Shown in pieces: positions 6,291 to 10,561 of a DNA stretch of 10,561 bases. The DNA is from DAOUMF01 sp034411955 (lineage in GTDB: Bacteria; Chloroflexota; Dehalococcoidia; SM23-28-2; RBG-16-64-32): assembly GCA_034411955.1 (NCBI GenBank), contig DAOUMF010000045.1, forward strand, positions 1 through 10,561, in the 5' to 3' direction. The translations under genes were made by a program, and so were the position numbers. Every line of letters begins with the position of its first letter. Position 1 is the stretch's first letter. Below the pieces are notes generated by a model. The model was not told the origin of the DNA. It did not search any database and was given only the letters and a program-made list of their open reading frames with translations.

Positions 6291-6722
6291 CTACGGGGGC
6301 AGCGTCTTCCGCTGCCGCTTTGCCTTCTTGGCCTTGACGGTGCGAAAGCCCCCCGCGTCCACTCCCCAGCGGTCGCGATAGCGCAGGTCCCTTCTGCGCG
6401 CGGCTTCCTTGTCCTTCGTCGCCGTAGTCTCTCCCTTGCTGGGCCGCGGCTTCGGTTTGGGCGGTGTGAGCTCGGGATGGTCGTACCAGTGCATCCGTTT
6501 GGCGCGCTTCTTGACCTCCTTGCCCATGTGCCAGTACGTCCCCTTGTCCGGCAGCCGCCGCGGGTAGCCGTCACGGAAGGTGAAGGCGTTGAAGCTGGAC
6601 ATGATGCGGGAAGCGTCCCGGCTGCACTCCGGGCAGGACACCGGCAGCGACGCCTCTCTCATGGGGCGGATCGCCTCGAAGATCCCGTTACAGGGCTCGC
6701 AGTAGTACTCGTACAGCGGCAT
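6291..6722 (-). CDS. FmdB-type zinc-ribbon protein with long basic tail
   Basis: This is a 143-residue protein beginning MPLYEYYCEPCNGIFE, the hallmark of the FmdB/CxxC_CxxC_SSSS putative regulatory family. Zinc-ribbon cysteines are Cys8, Cys11, Cys30 and Cys33; the segment CSRDASRIMSSFNAF after them is also typical. Most family members stop near 70-110 residues. Here residues about 68-143 add a Lys/Arg-rich, Pro-rich tail (KPKPRPSKG, KAKKAKRQRK), probably disordered and possibly nucleic-acid binding. The function of the family is not firmly known. ATG 6722 lies three bases after the recO stop, so it is the last gene of the dnaX-recR-recO operon. There is no clear Shine-Dalgarno, which is consistent with translational coupling. 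Confidence 0.85.
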   Translation of the reverse strand: MPLYEYYCEPCNGIFEAIRPMREASLPVSCPECSRDASRIMSSFNAFTFRDGYPRRLPDKGTYWHMGKEVKKRAKRMHWYDHPELTPPKPKPRPSKGETTATKDKEAARRRDLRYRDRWGVDAGGFRTVKAKKAKRQRKTLPP

Positions 6723-6725
6723 GGC

Positions 6726-7574
6726 TCACACTCGCAAGGGCTGCTGCTCCCGTCGCAGCCGCTCGACGAAGGCGGCGGCGTTAACGTCGCGCTCAAGCAC
6801 GCAGACGATGTAGCTGCGCAGGTGTCGCTCCACCTCCTCGGCCAGCGCCGGCGGCAGGTTCAGCCCGCCCACCTCTTTATACGACGCGCGCTGAAGCAGT
6901 CGCAGCACCTTCAGCCCGTTCACCGATAAGGCCCGCGACCCGGCGGCCCCGGCGCCGCAGGACGCGCAGTAGGTCCCTCCGCCGACCGGGGAGAAGTAGT
7001 TCTGCGTCGGCTGGAGCGGCTGCTGACAACCGAGGCAGCGGGCCAGCTCCGGTCGGAAGCCGCTGCGCTCTAGGAGACTCATCTCGAAGTGGCGCAGGGC
7101 GATGTCCTGCCCTGAGCCTGCCGAAGGGTCCTGCCCTGCCTGCCCGGCGAGGGAGCCTGCCGAACGGTCTGGGTCTCCGGTTGCGGCCGTGCGCTGGAGG
7201 CGGCGCAGCGTGTCCAGGAGCAGGCGGTACGTGGGCATGTTTTCTACCCGCTCCGGCAGGAAGCGGTCGGCCAGCTCGGCGGCGTATAGGGCGCGGCTCA
7301 GTCGGCCCAGGTCGTCCCGCAGCGGCTGGAAGCTCTCCAGCGTCTCGCAGCCGGCGACCACCTCCATCGTGCGGCCGCGGGCCAACTGGACCATGCAGCG
7401 GTTCAGCGGCTGCAGGTGTCCGGCCATGCGGCTGGTGGTCTTGCGCACACCCTTGGCCTTGGCGTCCAGCTTGCCGTGAGCGGGCGTAAACAGCGTGACG
7501 ATCCGGTCCGCCTCCCCCAGCTTGCGCTGGCGCAGGACGATCGCCTCCGTCTTGTACAGGCGGGGAATGGCCAC
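6726..7574 (-). CDS. recO: RecO, DNA repair / recombination mediator
   Basis: RecO works with RecR (and usually RecF) to load RecA onto SSB-coated single-stranded DNA and can anneal strands. The 282-residue product has an N-terminal OB fold (KTEAIVLRQRKLGEADRIVTLFT, 8-30; GKLDAKAKGVRK, 34-45), an alpha-helical core, and a zinc site from Cys180, Cys183, Cys203 and Cys206 (CLGC and CASC). The family is commonly about 240-260 residues; the excess is explained by residues 134-157, a Ser/Gly/Asp/Gln-rich stretch encoded by two tandem repeat units (7104-7175) between core helices. The start is GTG 7574, one base after the recR stop, with a strong Shine-Dalgarno inside recR. The recR-recO adjacency supports the functional assignment. 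Confidence 0.93.
   Translation of the reverse strand: MAIPRLYKTEAIVLRQRKLGEADRIVTLFTPAHGKLDAKAKGVRKTTSRMAGHLQPLNRCMVQLARGRTMEVVAGCETLESFQPLRDDLGRLSRALYAAELADRFLPERVENMPTYRLLLDTLRRLQRTAATGDPDRSAGSLAGQAGQDPSAGSGQDIALRHFEMSLLERSGFRPELARCLGCQQPLQPTQNYFSPVGGGTYCASCGAGAAGSRALSVNGLKVLRLLQRASYKEVGGLNLPPALAEEVERHLRSYIVCVLERDVNAAAFVERLRREQQPLRV
7104..7175. repeat. Double repeat insertion inside recO
   Basis: Two degenerate copies lie in tandem. The first is CCTGAGCCTGCCGAAGGG (7111-7128), flanked on both sides by TCCTGCCC or TCCTGCCCT. The second is GAGCCTGCCGAACGGTC (7153-7169). Together they add 24 codons (72 bases) to recO without breaking the frame; the minus-strand reading gives the peptides SAGSLAGQAGQ and DPSAGSGQD. 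The second copy matches the intergenic copy at 10493-10509 in 16 of 17 bases. Confidence 0.85.
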
Positions 7575-7575
7575 C

Positions 7576-8193
7576 CTAGTCCGTCACCTCCTGGCGCCCC
7601 TCCAGGGCTCGGGTTAGCGTGACGTCATCGGCGTACTCCAGGTCGCCGCCGACGGGGAGGCCACGGGCCAGGCGGGTGATCCTCAGGCCCAGGGGCCGCA
7701 GCAGGCGCGTCAGGTACATCGCTGTGGCCTCGCCCTCCAGGTTGGGGTTCGTGGCCAGGATCACCTCCGTCGTCTCGTTGGTGCGGAGCCGGGCCAGCAG
7801 CTCTTCGATCTTCAGTTCCTCCGGCCCGATACCGTCCATCGGAGAGATGGCGCCGTGGAGAACATGGTACAGGCCGCGGTAGCTGCCGGAGCGCTCCATC
7901 GCCAGGATGTCCAGCGGCTCCTCCACCACGCAGATCATCGTGCGGTCCCGCCGCTCGCTGGCGCAGATGCGGCAGGGGTTGGTGTCCGTGACGTTCTGGC
8001 AGACGGAGCAGAAGGTGATGCGCTCCTTCACCTCCACGATCGCCTCGGCCAGGGCCCGGGCCTCGGCCGCGGGCATCCGTAGGAGGTAGTAGGTGAGCCG
8101 CTGGGCGAGCTTGGGGCCCACGCCGGGGAGCTTGTGGAACTCCTCGATCAGGCGGGCCACCGGCCCGGGGGCCGCTGCGGGCTGCTCGTTCAT
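7576..8193 (-). CDS. recR: RecR, recombination mediator
   Basis: RecR forms ring-like assemblies that bind DNA and RecO/RecF during RecA loading and gap repair. The 205-residue product has normal length and domain order: helix-hairpin-helix LPGVGPKLAQRL (22-33), a zinc finger with Cys62, Cys65, Cys74 and Cys77, a Toprim domain starting at MICVVEEPLDILAME (86-100) with YRGLYHVLHGAISPMDGIGPE (105-125), and the C-terminal LEYADDVTLTRALEGR. ATG 8193 is preceded by GAGGTGA (8207-8201) at 7 bases. It follows ybaB by 52 bases and precedes recO by one base. Confidence 0.97.
   Translation of the reverse strand: MNEQPAAAPGPVARLIEEFHKLPGVGPKLAQRLTYYLLRMPAAEARALAEAIVEVKERITFCSVCQNVTDTNPCRICASERRDRTMICVVEEPLDILAMERSGSYRGLYHVLHGAISPMDGIGPEELKIEELLARLRTNETTEVILATNPNLEGEATAMYLTRLLRPLGLRITRLARGLPVGGDLEYADDVTLTRALEGRQEVTD
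7584..7592 (-). promoter_or_regulatory. Strong Shine-Dalgarno of recO inside recR
   Basis: The minus strand reads AGGAGGTGA, a near-perfect anti-16S match, in the final codons of recR. It lies 9 bases upstream of GTG 7574 (12 from the AGGAGG part). It supports the GTG start of recO. Confidence 0.65.
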
Positions 8194-8245
8194 CAGGGAG
8201 TCACCTCGAAGGCTGTGAGCGGGCTTCGCCGTCGGTCGATGGCAG

Positions 8246-8569
8246 CTAGCCCGTCAGTCCGGGGATGTTCAGCCCGCCGGCGATCCCCGCCATCTGCTGC
8301 ATCTGGGTGGCCCGGACCTGCTCCAGCGCCTCGTTCACCGCGGCCATGATCAGGTCCTGGAGCATCTCCACGTCGTCGGGGTCCACCACCTCGGGCTGGA
8401 CGGTGATCGAGTTCATCTTCGGGTGCGCCGTCATCACCACCGAGACGGCTCCCCCGCCCGCCGAGGTCTCGATCGTCGTCTCCTCCAGTTCCTGCTGGGC
8501 CTTGGCGATCTGGCCCTGGAGCTCCTGCATCTGCTTCATCATCTGCTGGTTCATTCCGCGCCGGGCCAA
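8246..8569 (-). CDS. ybaB: YbaB/EbfC family nucleoid-associated protein
   Basis: This is a small dimeric DNA-binding protein of the YbaB/EbfC family, usually encoded between dnaX and recR, thought to affect nucleoid structure or expression. The 107 residues show a Met/Gln-rich N-terminal helix (NQQMMKQMQELQGQIAKAQQELEE, about 7-30), the conserved core TIETSAGGGAVSVVMTAHPKMNSITVQPEVVDPDD (32-66) and a C-terminal helix, with a short Gly-rich tail. The start is either TTG 8569, with AGGAGAGG 4 bases upstream, or ATG 8554, which overlaps the dnaX stop as ATGA and would give 102 residues. I prefer TTG because of the ribosome site, but either is possible. It overlaps the dnaX 3' end by up to 19 bases. 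Confidence 0.93.
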   Translation of the reverse strand: MARRGMNQQMMKQMQELQGQIAKAQQELEETTIETSAGGGAVSVVMTAHPKMNSITVQPEVVDPDDVEMLQDLIMAAVNEALEQVRATQMQQMAGIAGGLNIPGLTG

Positions 8570-10359
8570 TTTTCCTCTCCTTTCCCGATGGGCCCTTCGG
8601 CTTCCCCTTTGCTCCGCTCAGGGCTGCGGCTCAGGGCAGGCTTTTCGTCCGCCTCAGGCGGACTCAGGACAGGCTTGGCGCCCAACTCTCGCGCCGCCCG
8701 CGCCAGATGTCCCCCCTTGATCTTGCCCGGGGTGGGCCTCCGCGGCGAGTGCACCAACTCGGTGGTCACCGGCCTTCCCAGCGCCTGCGAGAACAGCTCG
8801 TTGAGGCGGCCCAGGTATCCCCCCGCCTCCACGCGCTCCAGATGGAACGTGTGATAGAAGCCCAGCGTGAGGACGTCTCCCTCCAGCGACTTCACTTCGC
8901 AGGAGGCGTTGAGCAGGGCATTGAGCTGCTTCTCCCCCTTGCAGGACTCCCGGACCCGCGTCAGCAGGTCCTGCCCTGAGCTTGTCGAAGGGTCCTGCCC
9001 CGATCCGCCTGAGGCGGACGAAGGATCAGGCGGTACGCCTGCCGGGGATGGCTCCTCTCCGGCCTTCTCTGCTGCCCTGACGGTGGCGTCGGCGGTGGTG
9101 GCCGCCACCTCCTCAGTCCCCGAGACCGGGATCGAGAACTCCGGTTCGGGCTCCTCCACAACGGCCGGTTCTGGTGCCGGGGCCGTCTCCGGCGTCGCTG
9201 CTCCCTCCCCCTCCGAAGCCAGCTCCACAAGCGCCAGCTCCAGCGGCAGCGACGACTGCGGGTCGTCGCGGAAGTCCAGCCGCCCCAGGGCCTTCAGGGC
9301 GCGCACGATCTCCGCCCCTGCCACCTCCCGGGTCAGCGTCTGCATCTCTGCCAGGGTCTCCTGGGGCTGGTCCAGGCTATCGGCGGCGTCGGCCTTCACC
9401 AGTAGCAGCTCCCGCAGGTAGTCGACCACCTCCCTCGAGAAGCGGCGCATGTCCACGCCGTCGTCGCGCACGGCGGCCACCAGCTTCAGCGCCTCGGCCA
9501 GTCCGCCTCCGGCGGATGTCGAAGGGCCGCCAAGGAGGAGGCGGCTCAGTTCGGCGCTGCGGGCGTCCACGCTGATCCCCAGCGCCTCCCGCACCTGCTC
9601 CAGGCTGGGCGAGGGCCCGTAGTAGGTGACGGTCTGCTCCAGCGCGTTGATGGCGTCCCGCAGGCTGCCGCTGGCGCTGCGGGCCATCTCCCCAAGGGCG
9701 ATATCGTCCAGGGAGAAACCCTCCTTACCGCAGATGAAGGCCAGGCGCTCCACTACGGCGGGTGTCGGGATACGCCGCAGGTCGAACCGCTGGCAGCGGG
9801 AGATGATCGTCGCCTCGACCTTGTGCGGCTCCGTCGTCGCCAGGACGAAGACGATGTGCTTCGGCGGCTCCTCCAGCGTCTTCAGCAGGGCGTTCTCTGC
9901 CCCTTTGCTCAGCATGTGGACCTCATCCATGAGGTAGACTTTGTACGCACTGGACATGGGGTTCAGGAGAACGTTCTCCCGCAACTGGCGGATGTCGTCG
10001 ACGCTGTTGTGGCTGGCGGCGTCCTGCTCGATGAAGTCCATCGCCCGGCCTTCCAGGAAGGCGCGGCAGGAGTCGCACTGGTTGCAGGGCTCGCCCTCCA
10101 CGGGGGCGGCGCAGTTGGCCGCCTTGGCGATGAGCCGCCCGATGCTGGTCTTGCCCGTGCCCCGCGGCCCGCTCAGAAGGTAGGCGTGAGCTATGCGCTT
10201 GGAGGTAACGGAGTTGCGCAGAGTGCGGGTGACAAGCTCCTGTCCGACGACTTCAGTGAAGGTCTGGGGTCGCCACTTCCGGTACAGGACTTGTCCTGAA
10301 CCAGCCGAAGCGGCCTGTCCTGCCTGCCCTGAGCTTGTCGAAGGAACCTCGGAGTTCAC
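8551..10359 (-). CDS. dnaX: DNA polymerase III subunit gamma/tau
   Basis: This is the ATPase subunit of the clamp loader, which opens and loads the beta clamp and, as tau, ties polymerases to the helicase. The 602-residue product has VLYRKWRPQTFTEVVGQ (24-40), Walker A GPRGTGKTS (64-72), the zinc module Cys83/92/95/98, Walker B VYLMDEVHML (141-150), sensor 1 LATTEPHK (173-180), arginine finger SRC (187-189) and sensor 2 GSLRDA (231-236). The collar domain runs to about 382, a Pro/Ala/Glu-rich linker to about 443, and a tau-like domain from about 465 to 560. Four repeat-derived segments interrupt this plan: residues 5-23, 278-286, 444-464 and about 565-589. The start is GTG 10359, nine bases after a TATAAT box, with no Shine-Dalgarno. 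It is the first gene of the dnaX-ybaB-recR-recO-fmdB operon. I see no slippery heptamer for gamma frameshifting. Confidence 0.95.
   Translation of the reverse strand: MNSEVPSTSSGQAGQAASAGSGQVLYRKWRPQTFTEVVGQELVTRTLRNSVTSKRIAHAYLLSGPRGTGKTSIGRLIAKAANCAAPVEGEPCNQCDSCRAFLEGRAMDFIEQDAASHNSVDDIRQLRENVLLNPMSSAYKVYLMDEVHMLSKGAENALLKTLEEPPKHIVFVLATTEPHKVEATIISRCQRFDLRRIPTPAVVERLAFICGKEGFSLDDIALGEMARSASGSLRDAINALEQTVTYYGPSPSLEQVREALGISVDARSAELSRLLLGGPSTSAGGGLAEALKLVAAVRDDGVDMRRFSREVVDYLRELLLVKADAADSLDQPQETLAEMQTLTREVAGAEIVRALKALGRLDFRDDPQSSLPLELALVELASEGEGAATPETAPAPEPAVVEEPEPEFSIPVSGTEEVAATTADATVRAAEKAGEEPSPAGVPPDPSSASGGSGQDPSTSSGQDLLTRVRESCKGEKQLNALLNASCEVKSLEGDVLTLGFYHTFHLERVEAGGYLGRLNELFSQALGRPVTTELVHSPRRPTPGKIKGGHLARAARELGAKPVLSPPEADEKPALSRSPERSKGEAEGPIGKGEENWPGAE
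8574..8581 (-). promoter_or_regulatory. Shine-Dalgarno of ybaB, within dnaX
   Basis: The minus-strand AGGAGAGG ends 4 bases before TTG 8569. It lies inside the last codons of dnaX and favours the TTG start over ATG 8554. Confidence 0.6.
8593..8667. repeat. Repeat cluster forming the DnaX C-terminal tail
   Basis: The stretch contains the palindrome GTCCGCCTCAGGCGGAC (8647-8663), two partial cores CTCAGGGCAGGCTT (8631-8644) and CTCAGGACAGGCTT (8664-8677, just past this span), and a diverged copy running from CCCTTCGG through GCTCCGCTCAGGG (8594-8623). On the minus strand it supplies codons for about residues 565-589 of DnaX (PPEADEKPALSRSPERSKG). It ends about 12 bases before the ybaB ribosome site. 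Confidence 0.75.
8968..9030. repeat. Composite repeat insertion in the DnaX linker
   Basis: Two units lie side by side: the core CCTGAGCTTGTCGAAGGG (8975-8992) and the palindrome TCCGCCTGAGGCGGA (9004-9018) followed by CGAAGGAT. On the minus strand they encode residues 444-464 of DnaX as PSSASGGSGQ and PSTSSGQD, between the Pro/Glu-rich linker and the tau-like domain. The 63-base span keeps the frame. Confidence 0.85.
9501..9527. repeat. Short hybrid repeat inside the DnaX collar domain
   Basis: TCCGCCTCCGGCGGA (9502-9516; 6-bp arms, TCC loop) is fused directly to TGTCGAAGG (9517-9525), the right end of the core repeat. The 27 bases encode residues 278-286 of DnaX (GPSTSAGGG on the minus strand), between two collar helices. 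It seems to be a deletion or fusion product of the two repeat types. Confidence 0.7.
10285..10347. repeat. Double repeat insertion at the DnaX N-terminus
   Basis: The span holds a perfect small palindrome CAGGACTTGTCCTG (10285-10298), a diverged core TGAACCAGCCGAAGCGG (10297-10313) and an intact core CCTGAGCTTGTCGAAGG (10328-10344). Bases 10291-10347 (57) encode residues 5-23 of DnaX. Removing them would join MNSE to VLYRKWRPQTF, close to the length at which DnaX proteins usually begin. Confidence 0.85.
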
Positions 10360-10368
10360 TACGCGGCC

Positions 10369-10396
10369 ATTATAGAACGAGCATACTCCGAATCAA
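10369..10396 (-). promoter_or_regulatory. Promoter of the dnaX operon, predicted leaderless
   Basis: On the minus strand a perfect TATAAT (10374-10369) ends 9 bases before GTG 10359. A possible -35, TTGATT (10396-10391), lies 16 bases upstream. The predicted start site is about 2-3 bases before the GTG, and there is no ribosome site. Confidence 0.65.
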
Positions 10397-10561
10397 AGGC
10401 GTAGCTGCAGGGCGTTAGCCCTGGTCTTGGGTCCAGCCCGCAAGGAGCAAGGGATATTCGCACCCCCGCGCACCGAAGCCTGCCTGGCCGGGGAGCTTGC
10501 CGAACGGTCAGCTCTTTGTGGGGTGGGGCGAAGCCTGAATCCCTTCAGGGGTGGGTGGGTG
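10375..10561. other. Non-coding region upstream of dnaX
   Basis: This stretch runs to the window edge and has no supportable gene. It holds a 6-bp stem with a GTTA loop (CAGGGC 10408-10413 / GCCCTG 10418-10423), an intergenic repeat copy GAGCTTGCCGAACGGTC (10493-10509) preceded by CCTGCCTGGCCGGG, the 14-mer GTGGGGTGGGGCGA (10518-10531) shared with 2136-2149, and a G-rich end (GGGGTGGGTGGGTG). The first 22 bases belong to the dnaX promoter. No SRP RNA or tRNA motif is evident. Confidence 0.55.

Noticed and set aside
7104..7175. CRISPR-like array from the repeated units in recO and dnaX
   Set aside because: The units are irregularly spaced, diverged and inside coding frames. There is no spacer structure and no cas genes.
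8551..10359. Programmed frameshift in dnaX producing gamma
   Set aside because: I found no A- or U-rich slippery heptamer with a downstream stem; the frame is continuous to the stop.
1894..10509. DNA uptake signal sequences
   Set aside because: Uptake signals are short and nearly invariant. These cores vary at several positions and occur in larger palindromic units, so a mobile-repeat origin is more likely, though only a genome count would settle it.
10375..10561. SRP (4.5S) RNA gene, which sits before dnaX in some bacteria
   Set aside because: The segment GTCCAGCCCGCAAGGAGCA near 10431 is loosely similar to the SRP apical motif, but the GGAA loop and the paired helix 8 sequence are missing on both strands.

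Overview
The window is high-GC bacterial housekeeping DNA. I infer a Chloroflexota (Dehalococcoidia-like) chromosome. The reasons are the CBS-less GuaB3-type IMP dehydrogenase homologue, the MetRS motif style, apparent leaderless promoters beside ordinary Shine-Dalgarno genes, and many short palindromic repeats inside and between genes. The phylum is an inference from gene content; there is no rRNA or other marker here to prove it.

Layout. From 1 to 1056 (minus) lies the 5' part of a guaB3-like gene, cut by the window edge. From 1057 to 1219 is a divergent promoter region. From 1220 to 6167 (plus) are rsmI (16S rRNA 2'-O-methyltransferase), metG (methionyl-tRNA synthetase), tatD (metal-dependent DNase/hydrolase), a long-chain polyprenyl diphosphate synthase, and a GNAT acetyltransferase. 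The last four are tightly packed or overlapping and look like one operon with its own promoter before metG. From 6168 to 6290 is a convergent junction. From 10359 down to 6291 (minus) is a second operon: dnaX, ybaB/ebfC, recR, recO and an FmdB-type zinc-ribbon gene. It joins the clamp-loader subunit to the RecR/RecO recombination mediators, an arrangement (dnaX-ybaB-recR) conserved across bacteria. From 10375 to 10561 is non-coding sequence upstream of dnaX with repeat copies and G-rich tracts.

What stands out. No defence system, CRISPR array, prophage, IS or biosynthetic cluster is visible. The unusual signal is a family of short repeats, with a core near TGAGCYTGTCGAAGG and a companion palindrome near TCCGCCTGAGGCGGA. 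They have inserted in frame at least four times into dnaX, once (as a double unit) into recO and once (as a perfect 10-bp-stem palindrome) into rsmI. Copies also lie in the 5' leader of guaB3 and in intergenic DNA. In dnaX and recO the core copies are read in the same Ser/Gly/Gln-rich frame (PSTSSGQ or SAGSGQ) and sit at the terminus, in linkers or in apparent loops, so the repeats appear to act as ready-made protein linkers. Second, three operon-leading genes (rsmI, metG, dnaX) have a TATAAT-like box only 9-13 bases before the start codon and no Shine-Dalgarno, which predicts leaderless mRNAs.
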